A program made the translations under genes and the position numbers. Below are positions 10,705 through 19,125 of a DNA stretch of 64,000 nt, one piece after another. Positions within the stretch are counted from its first letter, which is position 1; every line of letters begins with the position of its first letter. The stretch spans positions 32,221-96,220 of the forward strand of contig NZ_JADEVV010000008.1 in NCBI RefSeq assembly GCF_015207985.1, given 5' to 3'. This DNA is from Synechocystis salina LEGE 00031 (lineage in GTDB: Bacteria > Cyanobacteriota > Cyanobacteriia > Cyanobacteriales > Microcystaceae). The notes under the pieces are model-generated. The model was not told the DNA's origin and did not search any database. It worked only from the letters and a program-made list of their open reading frames with translations.

Positions 10705-11280
10705 TTATTTCCATAACCAGTCAATTTCTAAAATAAAGTTCAGTAAAATGTTCTCCCCTAATAATTGATTTGATTTGACTAAAATCTCTTTGGGTTGATT
10801 ACTGCGATAAACCTCTACCTGTTGATTCTGGGGATCAATTAACCATCCTAGGCGTAATCCAGAAGCCAAATACTCTTCCATTTTCGTTTGGGTTGCAGTT
10901 AAGGTTTCACTAGGAGAAAGCAGTTCCAACACAAAATCTGGGCAAATGGGTGGAAATTTTGCTCTTTCTTCGGTAGATAAATCTAGCCAATGTTCTTTTT
11001 TGATCCAAGCTATATCAGGCGATCGTCGTCCTCCTTGGGGAAGCTGAAAACAAGTGGAAGAGTCAAAGACAAAACCCAATTTATGTTTTCGGTTCCAGAT
11101 AATAAAATCAGCTATTAATTCTGCATTCTTGCGGCCAATCTCGCCACCAGTGGGAGACATAATTAGCAATTCTCCTTGGGCATTTTCTTCAATGATCAAT
11201 TCGGGATTTTGTTGGCAAATTTGGAAAAATTTATCTGAATCAATGGCGATCGCTGGCTGTAGCTTAAGGGTGGTTGTCAT
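10705..11280 (-). CDS. Uma2/DUF820-family PD-(D/E)XK nuclease-like protein
   Basis: This 191-residue protein matches the Uma2 (DUF820) family, which is greatly expanded in cyanobacteria. Visible nuclease-fold features are MSPTGGEIGRKNAEL near 41-55, SPDIAWI with Asp89, and CPDFVLELLSP with Glu119, followed by EYLASGLRLGWLIDP. Asp89 and Glu119 fit the expected metal-binding pair. The family is often linked to mobile genes, but its biological role is poorly known. The 155 bp between this gene and aat holds only a 63-codon frame with no support. Confidence 0.85.
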   Translation of the reverse strand: MTTTLKLQPAIAIDSDKFFQICQQNPELIIEENAQGELLIMSPTGGEIGRKNAELIADFIIWNRKHKLGFVFDSSTCFQLPQGGRRSPDIAWIKKEHWLDLSTEERAKFPPICPDFVLELLSPSETLTATQTKMEEYLASGLRLGWLIDPQNQQVEVYRSNQPKEILVKSNQLLGENILLNFILEIDWLWK

Positions 11281-11378
11281 ATTCTCTCCTGAGCAAAAAG
11301 GTGACGATGATGATTGTTCCAGCTCCTCTTTTAAAAGTATATTGGCAATATTTCTTTCAGTTTGTCTCCTAAATCGAC

Positions 11379-11510
11379 CTAGTAAGGCGATTGCAGTTCT
11401 GGAGGAATTTTCTCTAGTTTTTCCCAGGCATGGGGTACCAAGGGGGCTTTTAAAGTATTCTCTGACTGGCGTGTCTTTACCTCAAATGTAGCTTCCATTT
11501 TTTGAGGCAT
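11379..11510 (-). CDS. Candidate 43-residue small ORF upstream of the Uma2 gene
   Basis: The minus-strand frame reads MPQKMEATFEVKTRQSENTL and ends EKIPPELQSPY. AGGAA sits five bases before the ATG. The Lys/Glu-rich, non-hydrophobic composition is unlike random sequence. Beyond the stop, the same frame stays open for 15 more codons (VDLGDKLKEILPIYF), which could mean the gene was once longer. No family is recognised. It lies about 100 bp upstream of the Uma2 gene on the same strand. It may be a real small gene, a remnant, or chance. Confidence 0.35.
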   Translation of the reverse strand: MPQKMEATFEVKTRQSENTLKAPLVPHAWEKLEKIPPELQSPY

Positions 11511-11674
11511 AGTTTCCTGACATCCCAGTTAAACTCTAGCCCATTGTCAGCAAACCACTTCTCCGAAAATGGTGAAAAATCAAAAATGTCCGTTACCATG
11601 CCCATAGGGTTTGTCCCTCACCTGGGCTAATGGCTTAGGAATTATGAATTTTTTGCATTAGTGGGATTTTTACC

Positions 11675-11770
11675 ATGACCGCCGATCAACTGTTGATGTT
11701 AGTTGTCCTCCTCGTCCCCGGTATTTTGCTATCGGCCCTAGTGATGGGTAGTTTTGCTAAAGGGGGTTAA
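11675..11770 (+). CDS. 31-residue single-helix membrane protein
   Basis: The ORF encodes MTADQLLMLVVLLVPGILL and ends SALVMGSFAKGG. One membrane helix spans about residues 6-27, with a short charged N-terminus and a Lys-Gly-Gly tail. This size and layout match the many one-helix subunits of cyanobacterial photosystems, cytochrome b6f, NDH-1 and ATP synthase regulators, but I cannot assign it to any of them. It is flanked upstream by about 160 bp of non-coding sequence and downstream by a perfect stem-loop, consistent with a separate short transcript. Confidence 0.5.
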   Translation: MTADQLLMLVVLLVPGILLSALVMGSFAKGG

Positions 11771-11785
11771 CCAAACACAAAAAAG

Positions 11786-11813
11786 TTACCGGGGTGGAAA
11801 TTGATCCCGGTAA
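11786..11813. terminator. Candidate bidirectional stem-loop between the 31-residue ORF and gap1
   Basis: TTACCGGG (11786-11793) and CCCGGTAA (11806-11813) form a perfect 8-bp stem with a 12-nt loop. It lies between two convergent genes, 15 bp after the small ORF and about 40 bp from the gap1 stop. An A-run (a U tract for minus-strand transcripts) precedes the stem on the plus strand, so termination of gap1 transcripts is plausible. Confidence 0.45.
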
Positions 11814-11854
11814 ATCTAGCTAGGCTAATTGGGACAACCTAACAAACATCAAAC

Positions 11855-13236
<1,382 letters not shown>

Positions 13237-13665
13237 ATGAACACCTCTTTGGCCTCCCCGAAAGCATTAGCTAGTTACACTACTCGCACCTACGATCGGG
13301 CCCAAAGGGCTTTCCAGTGTTGTCCCTTTTATCTGGACTTGTTTCGAGCCATGGCCCAGGCCAGTGTGCCCCTACCCACGATCGCCGGAGCCGGGGGAGT
13401 TAAGCAAGGTTTTTGTGGGCAAGTGTTGACGGAAAATCGAGTGGAGCGGGAGTTGATGTGGCTCATTCAGGTGGGGCTATTGCGACGGGAGGTGGACGGC
13501 CAGGGTATTACCGACAGTTTTCGTCTCACACCGTTGGCTAAGCAAATCTTGGATCAATATCCTGGAGAGCAAAGGCAATTTCCTGCCCCTTCCCCGTGGA
13601 ATCGTTTACAAAATCAGCTAGCCCGCTGGCTCACCCCCCTGGCCACCTTATTGGGTCGTGGGTAG
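13237..13665 (+). CDS. Npun_F0494-like conserved cyanobacterial protein
   Basis: This 142-residue soluble protein has an N-terminal helical segment with two cysteines (YDRAQRAFQCCPFYLDLFRAM). The conserved-looking block VERELMWLIQVGLLRREVDGQGITDSFRLTPLAKQIL resembles a winged-helix core, and the C-terminus is Pro-rich. I recall this block from the cyanobacterial Npun_F0494 family, whose function is unknown. ATG 13237 is preferred to an upstream in-frame TTG at 13219. It is divergent from gap1. A DNA-binding role is possible from the fold but is not shown. Confidence 0.65.
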   Translation: MNTSLASPKALASYTTRTYDRAQRAFQCCPFYLDLFRAMAQASVPLPTIAGAGGVKQGFCGQVLTENRVERELMWLIQVGLLRREVDGQGITDSFRLTPLAKQILDQYPGEQRQFPAPSPWNRLQNQLARWLTPLATLLGRG

Positions 13666-13777
13666 TTTAAGTTCGTTCATATTTATCTTGAGGCAAAATT
13701 AAACAGGCAAAGAGCATTGCCCCAACTTACCCGTTGCTAATGGCAATGGCGATCGGGTGGGGAGAAGATCTGGAGCT

Positions 13778-15223
13778 TTAAAATTGGGGAACAGAGTCGT
13801 CCTCCGGGGTCGGTTCCTTGAGCCATTGGTCAATATCCATACCCACTTGGATAGTTAAATCCGATCCTAGGTCGCCAACGGAGGAAGCTTCCACTACGCC
13901 GCCCCCCAGAGTTTGCCGTAGATAATGGGCACCATCCAAGTCCCCCCTCTGAACCAAAATTTTCGTCTCTGCTAATAGTTCCGGCGATTCCGATGTTTCA
14001 TAGAAATTGCGGAAGTCCTTGGCAAGTAAATATTCCTTCATCCGTTCCAAGGCCTGGGGATCGTCAGTGGCATTTTGTAGCGCAATGCGTAAACTTTCTG
14101 GCGATCGCCCGGGGGTCTCAGCCCAGGTGGGGACTTCTTCAATCACATCAAAGTAGTTCCTGAGCACCTGCCGTTTGCCGGCATCAGACATCACCCAATA
14201 ACTACGGCCATCAAATTCCGTGGGCTGGCTAAACCGCCCTGGTAACATCACCATTTGTACTTCCTGGCGATCAAGTTGACGCCCAAAATTGACCAGGGCC
14301 AAAATTTCCTCCATGGTCAAATTGGTGTCCACAGTTTTTTGCATAATGCCGATCGCCTTAGGAATGCGGGTAATCATGCTGGGGTGGCTAAGGCGATTTT
14401 GTAGGGCTTTGAGCAGGGTTTCTTGGCGTTGCACCCGGCCAATATCCCCATTGGCGTCGTAGCGGAAACGAACAAATTGCTCTGCCTGGGCACCATTTAA
14501 GGTTTGCAGTCCAGCGGGCAAATCAATTAATAACTGCTGGGTTTTATCTTCGTAAAACATGGGGCGGGGCACAAACACTTCCACTCCCCCCACTAAATCC
14601 ACCAATTCCTGTAACGCGTCGGTGGTGACCCGGACATAACGGTCAATGGGCACTTCCCCCAAGTTGCGATTAATCACCCTCGCTGCCAACTGGGGGCCGC
14701 CATAGGCATTGGCATCATTGATTTTCGTATAGCCCACATCGGGGATGAAAACCCTAGTATCCCGAGGAATGGAGAGTAATTTCAAGCTATTTTCCCTGGG
14801 ATCGAACCGCACCAATAACATGGTGTCACTGCGCCCACCAAACTCATCCACATTGGGTTCAGTTTCCGTCGGCTCCACCCGGTCAATGCCCATAACTAAA
14901 ATATTGACGGGACGACTGATGTGGTAAGGAAATAGATCTCCCTGACCCGCTTCCACTCCGGTGGATTGACCCGGTATAACCTGTTGCACCAATCCTCTTG
15001 GTCCAGGAGTAAAAAAGCCGATACCCACTCCGGCGATCGCCGCTACGGTGGCGGTTAAGGTGACCAAACTCCCCCAAACTAAACCCTTACCTAGGGGGGG
15101 AAGGGCCCTTTTGGATCGCGGGACGCCCTGGTCAGATTCAGGGGCAGTATGGGGTCGGTAATGGGAGCGAACTTTGACGGTGCTGGAGGACTGCAACGGA
15201 GCAGACTCGGTACTATTCGCCAT
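13778..15223 (-). CDS. LytR-CpsA-Psr (LCP) family cell-envelope ligase
   Basis: LCP proteins transfer undecaprenyl-linked glycopolymers onto the cell wall. This 481-residue protein has a basic cytoplasmic N-terminus, a membrane anchor near residues 48-72 (GLVWGSLVTLTATVAAIAGV), then the extracytoplasmic LCP domain with NILVMGIDR, GGRSDTMLLVRFDP, LSIPRDTRVFIP and FRYDANGDIGRVQRQ. The conserved Asp and Arg residues that bind the lipid pyrophosphate are present. The C-terminal 110 residues resemble the LytR_C domain. Upstream lies a 325-bp intergenic region, and on the left a 112-bp gap to the convergent Npun_F0494-like gene. Confidence 0.92.
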   Translation of the reverse strand: MANSTESAPLQSSSTVKVRSHYRPHTAPESDQGVPRSKRALPPLGKGLVWGSLVTLTATVAAIAGVGIGFFTPGPRGLVQQVIPGQSTGVEAGQGDLFPYHISRPVNILVMGIDRVEPTETEPNVDEFGGRSDTMLLVRFDPRENSLKLLSIPRDTRVFIPDVGYTKINDANAYGGPQLAARVINRNLGEVPIDRYVRVTTDALQELVDLVGGVEVFVPRPMFYEDKTQQLLIDLPAGLQTLNGAQAEQFVRFRYDANGDIGRVQRQETLLKALQNRLSHPSMITRIPKAIGIMQKTVDTNLTMEEILALVNFGRQLDRQEVQMVMLPGRFSQPTEFDGRSYWVMSDAGKRQVLRNYFDVIEEVPTWAETPGRSPESLRIALQNATDDPQALERMKEYLLAKDFRNFYETSESPELLAETKILVQRGDLDGAHYLRQTLGGGVVEASSVGDLGSDLTIQVGMDIDQWLKEPTPEDDSVPQF

Positions 15224-15479
15224 ACAACCTCAACACCACACTGATTTTGGTAAACAAGCGGAAACTTAACCTATACAGATAACACCAAAGAGTCGATTGT
15301 TCCACCGATCTGTGCCGGATGGCAACGACCCCAGGACAGATTATTGAGTATTTTTGCTTAACGTAACAGTGGGGAAAGTTACCGTTTTTACCCATTCCTC
15401 CCCACTGGCGATCGCCTTGGTGCCCTGGTTTGACCTGGAGCCGGAGCATAGGGGCTAATCGAAACATTGTCACAAAAAT

Positions 15480-15510
15480 TTGTGTTTTTTCACCGAAAAA
15501 GCAGTATAAT
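15480..15510 (+). promoter_or_regulatory. Candidate sigma-70-type promoter upstream of the 49-residue ORF
   Basis: A perfect -10 hexamer TATAAT (15505-15510) is preceded by TTGTGT (15480-15485) at a 19-bp spacing; shifting by one gives TGTGTT with 18 bp. It lies about 40 bp before the ATG at 15549. The rest of the 325-bp stretch 15224-15548 shows only one HIP1 copy near 15410. Confidence 0.45.
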
Positions 15511-15548
15511 GCCTTCGCTTGATAAAACCCTTTATAAAAAACAATTCC

Positions 15549-15698
15549 ATGACCAAATCTGCTGTTCTTGCCAAACCCGCTGGCGATCGCCAAAAACAGG
15601 TTTACGAAACTCCCCAACAGGTGCAATACCTATATCTAGAAGCAGAGATAGACGTACTTCTGCGCCAACTCCAGACCTGCGGCCAAAAGGACAAATAG
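15549..15698 (+). CDS. 49-residue conserved-looking small protein
   Basis: The frame encodes MTKSAVLAKPAGDRQKQVYE, then a predicted amphipathic helix (QQVQYLYLEAEIDVLLRQLQ) and a polar tail. The helix has heptad-like hydrophobic spacing and could form a short coiled coil. A clear -10 box lies about 40 bp upstream, supporting a real short gene that is easy to miss in routine annotation. A HIP1 copy sits inside the coding sequence. No function is recognised. It converges on the LptF/G-like gene, 28 bp away. Confidence 0.6.
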   Translation: MTKSAVLAKPAGDRQKQVYETPQQVQYLYLEAEIDVLLRQLQTCGQKDK

Positions 15699-15726
15699 GG
15701 TCAATAGGGCCGGCAACGGGGGCAGA

Positions 15727-16905
15727 TCAACGCAGACGGGAAGATTGCACCAACAAAGCGATGCCCGCAATCAACCCCAGTAAATTGGGAAACCAAGCAG
15801 CGGTGAAGGGATCCAGGGCGCCCCAAATGCCCATGGACTCGCTCAAAAAAGAAAGTAGGTAATAGAAGAAAATTAAGCCCACACAGATCCCAAAGCTAGT
15901 GGCTTTGTTGGTATTCTGCGGCCGTACTCCGATCGCCGCCCCGATGAGGCCAAACACAAAACAGACAAAGGGCAGGGCATACTTCTTCTGGATGCGGACT
16001 TCTAGTTTACGTACCTTTTTGTCGTCCCCACTTAACCGCAGTACTTCCAGATAGCGGCGGGATTGGGCAATGGTCATTTCACCATCCTTCCGTTCCTGGC
16101 TAGCTAAATCCAAGGGTGCCCGGGGCAACGCCAATTGTTGATGACGAAAGCGGACAATATTCCGGTAAGAACCGTCGGGGGCAATGAGGTACACCGTGCC
16201 ATCGTAGAAATCCCAAGTATTTTCAGAAATATTCCAACTGGCCCTTTCCGCTGTGAGCACTTGGTTAACCCCGCTCTGGGTACGGTCAAGAATGGTCAGC
16301 CCCTTCATTTCGCTGCCGTTGAATTCTTCGGCGTAGAATAGGCGCTTCAAAATATTTTTCTCGTTGCCGTCCGGTTGCCGCACTGGGCCGTATTCCGGAT
16401 AAATAATATTTTGTTCTTGCCGGGGGGGGCGGTCTTGGTGTACAGCCCGGTCTAGGGTAGCTAACGCTTCATAACTGGCGGCCGGGGTAATACGGTCATT
16501 GAAAACAAAGGCAATGCCAGTTACCACCATGCCAAACAGGAGGGCCGGCACTACTAGACGGTAAATGCTCACCCCAATGCTACGGAGGGCAATCAGTTCG
16601 CTGTCGCTGGAAAGACGGCTATAGGCCATTAAACTAGCCAAAAGCATGGACATGGGAAAGGCCAGCACCACAAATTCCGGCATTTTTAAGAAGAGAATCT
16701 TCACCGCAATGTCCATGGGCAAGCCTGATTCCGTCACCCGTCGCACCAGGTCAAAAAGAGTCCCAATGGAAAGGGCCAGGGAGGTGAACATGCCCATGCC
16801 AAAAATGAACGGCAAGAACAGTTCCACAAACAGGTACCGGTCCATGACGGACAAACGGGGCCAACGGAATTGAAATCTACTTTGTTTGAAGGTGCCAACG
16901 GCCAT
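15727..16905 (-). CDS. LptF/LptG (YjgP/YjgQ) family permease
   Basis: This 392-residue membrane protein has the LptF/G layout. Membrane segments near the N-terminus include FVELFLPFIFGMGMFTSLAL and VLAFPMSMLLASLMAYSRLS. SELIALRSIGVSIYRLVVPALLFGM carries the coupling-helix region. A large periplasmic beta-jellyroll domain spans about 150-300, and three C-terminal helices end in LIAGIALLVQSSRLR. LptF/G with the LptB ATPase extracts lipopolysaccharide from the inner membrane. Cyanobacteria usually have one such permease gene, presumably acting as a homodimer, but that is inferred. No lptB gene is in the window. Confidence 0.9.
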   Translation of the reverse strand: MAVGTFKQSRFQFRWPRLSVMDRYLFVELFLPFIFGMGMFTSLALSIGTLFDLVRRVTESGLPMDIAVKILFLKMPEFVVLAFPMSMLLASLMAYSRLSSDSELIALRSIGVSIYRLVVPALLFGMVVTGIAFVFNDRITPAASYEALATLDRAVHQDRPPRQEQNIIYPEYGPVRQPDGNEKNILKRLFYAEEFNGSEMKGLTILDRTQSGVNQVLTAERASWNISENTWDFYDGTVYLIAPDGSYRNIVRFRHQQLALPRAPLDLASQERKDGEMTIAQSRRYLEVLRLSGDDKKVRKLEVRIQKKYALPFVCFVFGLIGAAIGVRPQNTNKATSFGICVGLIFFYYLLSFLSESMGIWGALDPFTAAWFPNLLGLIAGIALLVQSSRLR

Positions 16906-17098
16906 AGTCGAGAAATAGTAGGAAAATAGGGCGGTGAAGCTAACTTAACTGCAATTTTTCGGATTAATGAGTTTAATGTAGGCAGTTCCGCCAATTAGAG
17001 TATTTTGGGCATTGTACCGGCAACAACCCATGGTCAATTGGTTATAGTCCATGGCAATGGTACCCCCACCGGACTTTTACCATACCAACAATCCTGAA

Positions 17099-17410
17099 TT
17101 AATAATGGCGATCACGCTCCAGGTCAAAAATTGCCTTTTCCCAATACCAGTTTTCCGGGCGATCGGGATGTTTGGCCCGTAGGTTGCTCACCAACCTTTC
17201 CGCCACCTGGGCATTACCGGCAATGCGAATTAGATCCCGCCGCAACTTACCGGGCACCCTGACTGATGTTGGGCGGGAAGCTTGGATGGCTTGCTTGAAA
17301 CCAGATGAATTACGGCGGCCCCTACCCCGGGCAATTTTCCGACCGGATCGGCGCCTAGCCCACCAGATCAAGGCCCACAACAGGGCGATCGCCAAAATTA
17401 GGGGCAACAT
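17099..17410 (-). CDS. Conserved small membrane-anchored protein (103 residues)
   Basis: An N-terminal helix ([18 protein letters not shown]) is followed by a strongly basic stretch ([15 protein letters not shown]). A predicted helical domain follows ([37 protein letters not shown]). The [14 protein letters not shown] ending is the kind of conserved C-terminus seen in cyanobacterial proteins of unknown function. The basic patch suggests contact with membrane lipids or nucleic acid. No family name is offered. It lies divergent from hliC and 193 bp from the LptF/G start. Confidence 0.6.
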   Translation of the reverse strand: MLPLILAIALLWALIWWARRRSGRKIARGRGRRNSSGFKQAIQASRPTSVRVPGKLRRDLIRIAGNAQVAERLVSNLRAKHPDRPENWYWEKAIFDLERDRHY

Positions 17411-17510
17411 TACCTTGCTCTCCCAGGATTAGTCCCTTCTGTTCTGTCTGAGCCTAACATTATCTTCCCATTGCTTTTTCATCACAGACTTGCCATGGGC
17501 GCAATACTCT

Positions 17511-17528
17511 GTTACATTTATTTACATA
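17511..17528 (+). promoter_or_regulatory. HLR1 element (RpaB-binding site) upstream of hliC
   Basis: GTTACATT (17511-17518), a 2-bp spacer TA, then TTTACATA (17521-17528) match both halves of the HLR1 consensus (G/T)TTACA(T/A)(T/A) NN (G/T)TTACA(T/A)(T/A). HLR1 is the known binding site of the response regulator RpaB at high-light-inducible genes of Synechocystis and Synechococcus. The element lies 35 bp before the hliC ATG, in promoter position. RpaB normally represses such genes in low light. Confidence 0.88.
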
Positions 17529-17563
17529 GACAACCCTCCCAGCTCGTAACTACATTCTTAACC

Positions 17564-17707
17564 ATGAACAACGAAAACACTAAATTTGGATTCACCGCCT
17601 TCGCCGAAAACTGGAATGGTCGCTTGGCCATGATCGGTTTCTCCTCTGCCCTGATCCTCGAGCTCGTCTCTGGGCAAGGTGTACTTCACTTCTTCGGCAT
17701 TCTGTAA
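17564..17707 (+). CDS. hliC: High-light-inducible protein HliC (small CAB-like protein ScpB)
   Basis: This 47-residue one-helix chlorophyll- and carotenoid-binding protein of the thylakoid membrane has the CAB motif [13 protein letters not shown], with pigment-ligating Glu15, Asn18 and Arg20. It is followed by the rest of the helix ([14 protein letters not shown]) and the HFFGIL end. HliC-type proteins associate with photosystem II assembly intermediates and with chlorophyll synthase complexes and protect against excess light. The short N-terminus ([13 protein letters not shown]) is what I recall of HliC, as opposed to HliA, HliB and HliD. The ATG at 17564 is preferred over an upstream in-frame start. 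Regulation by RpaB is indicated by the HLR1 site, and two terminators follow. Confidence 0.93.
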   Translation: MNNENTKFGFTAFAENWNGRLAMIGFSSALILELVSGQGVLHFFGIL

Positions 17708-17720
17708 TTTTTCGATTTAC

Positions 17721-17739
17721 CCTAACTTTTTTAGGTTTT
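17721..17739 (+). terminator. Rho-independent terminator after hliC
   Basis: CCTAA (17721-17725) pairs with TTAGG (17731-17735) around a 5-nt loop and is followed by TTTT. It begins 14 bp after the hliC stop. The stem is short, so it may work together with the stronger hairpin at 17804. Confidence 0.5.
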
Positions 17740-17803
17740 CTCGCCTAGGGCATCTGTAGTAAAGTGCCCCGGCAACCTCCGTTAATCTCAAGACTTGATT
17801 GGG

Positions 17804-17837
17804 CTACTGTTTTAGCAGTAGTCTTTTTTTTCTTTTT
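17804..17837 (+). terminator. Strong rho-independent terminator between hliC and nspC
   Basis: CTACTG (17804-17809) and CAGTAG (17816-17821) form a perfect 6-bp stem with a TTTTAG loop, followed directly by a 16-nt stretch that is almost all T. It lies inside a possible upstream extension of the nspC frame, which argues that nspC starts further downstream. Confidence 0.75.
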
Positions 17838-17861
17838 GTAGCTGAAGTGAGCCTTTCTGCG

Positions 17862-19010
17862 GTGAGTATTCCCGAAAACCCCCTGTTATCCAACCTACCT
17901 TCCCCCTGTTTTGTGTTGGCAGAGGAATTGTTACAACAAAATTTGGCGATTTTCGAGCGGTTGCAGCAATCCGCCCCCATCGAGGTAATGTTAGCCCTGA
18001 AGGGTTTTGCCCTCTTTCCCTGTTTTCCTTGGTTGCGTTCGGGGTTGGGGGGGGCTTCGGCTAGTTCCCTCTGGGAGGCACGGCTGGCGGCGGAGGAATT
18101 TGGCAAAGAAGTGCATGTTTATGCGCCCACCTACCGCCCCGATGATCTGCCGGCCATTATCCCTTTGGCGAGCCACATCACCTTCAATTCCCTAGGACAA
18201 TGGCACCGTTATGGGGAATTGTTGCGCAATACAACGGTAAAGGCAGGGTTACGCATTAATCCAGAATATTCCCCCGTGCAGACCGATCTTTATAATCCCT
18301 GTGTGCCCGGTTCCCGCCTGGGAGTACAAGCGGCAATGTTGGAGGGTAATTTGCCGCTAGGTATTACGGGCTTCCTCTCCCACAACCTTTGTGAAAGTGA
18401 TCATTTGGCGTTGGCAAAAACCCTGGGGCAAATTGAAAAGTTATTTGGTCAGTATTTACCCCAAATTGAATGGTTAAACCTGGGTGGGGGTCATTTGCTG
18501 ACGAGCCAGGGCTACGACGTGGACTACGCCATTGCAGTAATTCGGGAATTTCACCAACGCCATCCCCATCTGCGGTTGCTTATGGAGCCGGGATCGGCGA
18601 TCGCCTGGCGGACAGGATTTTTAATTAGTACGGTGGAGGATCTGATCGAAACACCGGAATTTACCCATGCCATGCTGGATGTTTCCTTCACTGCCCATAT
18701 GCCTGATTGTTTAGAAATGCCCTATCGGCCGGAGGTGCGGGGGGCCAGGGTACCGACAACCGGAGATCGAGTTTATCGCTTGGGGGGTTCTAGTTGCCTA
18801 GCGGGAGACTTTCTGGGGGACTACGCCTTTGACCAACCCCTACAAGTTGGCGATCGCCTGATTTTTGAAGATATGATGCACTACACCATGGTTAAAACCA
18901 CCACTTTTAATGGGGTCCACCATCCCGCCATCGGTTGTCTGCGGCGATCGGGGGAATTTGAACTGTGGCGTACCTTTGGCTATGAAGATTATCGTAACCG
19001 CTTAGGTTAG
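17862..19010 (+). CDS. nspC: Carboxynorspermidine (carboxyspermidine) decarboxylase
   Basis: This PLP-dependent fold-type III decarboxylase performs the last step of the carboxy-aminopropyl route to norspermidine or spermidine. From GTG 17862 it is 382 residues. The PLP lysine is near residue 47 (VMLALKGFALFP), with SASSLWEARLA following. LNLGGGHLL is the phosphate-binding loop and LLMEPGSAIAW an active-site segment. GGSSCLAGDFLGDYAF holds the conserved Cys of the second subunit's contribution. The frame is open back to a TTG at 17799, but a terminator hairpin with its T tract lies there; GTG 17847 is an alternative. The end is 115 bp before the methyltransferase. Confidence 0.9.
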   Translation: MSIPENPLLSNLPSPCFVLAEELLQQNLAIFERLQQSAPIEVMLALKGFALFPCFPWLRSGLGGASASSLWEARLAAEEFGKEVHVYAPTYRPDDLPAIIPLASHITFNSLGQWHRYGELLRNTTVKAGLRINPEYSPVQTDLYNPCVPGSRLGVQAAMLEGNLPLGITGFLSHNLCESDHLALAKTLGQIEKLFGQYLPQIEWLNLGGGHLLTSQGYDVDYAIAVIREFHQRHPHLRLLMEPGSAIAWRTGFLISTVEDLIETPEFTHAMLDVSFTAHMPDCLEMPYRPEVRGARVPTTGDRVYRLGGSSCLAGDFLGDYAFDQPLQVGDRLIFEDMMHYTMVKTTTFNGVHHPAIGCLRRSGEFELWRTFGYEDYRNRLG

Positions 19011-19125
19011 ACAATCATTGCTATTCGGAAAAAACGCCGAGGTAAAGGTATTTTTTCACAGTACTTGCCACTATGTCGCTTGGGGTGTAGACTTGGTACC
19101 TAATTTCAGTTTCGTATCCGAAATC

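Noticed and set aside
10533..10724. 63-codon minus-strand frame between aat and the Uma2 gene
   Set aside because: AT-rich, lysine/asparagine-rich translation without a ribosome binding site or family; it overlaps the aat 3' end.
17799..17861. N-terminal extension of nspC
   Set aside because: It would translate a rho-independent terminator and its T tract; the start is placed at GTG 17862.
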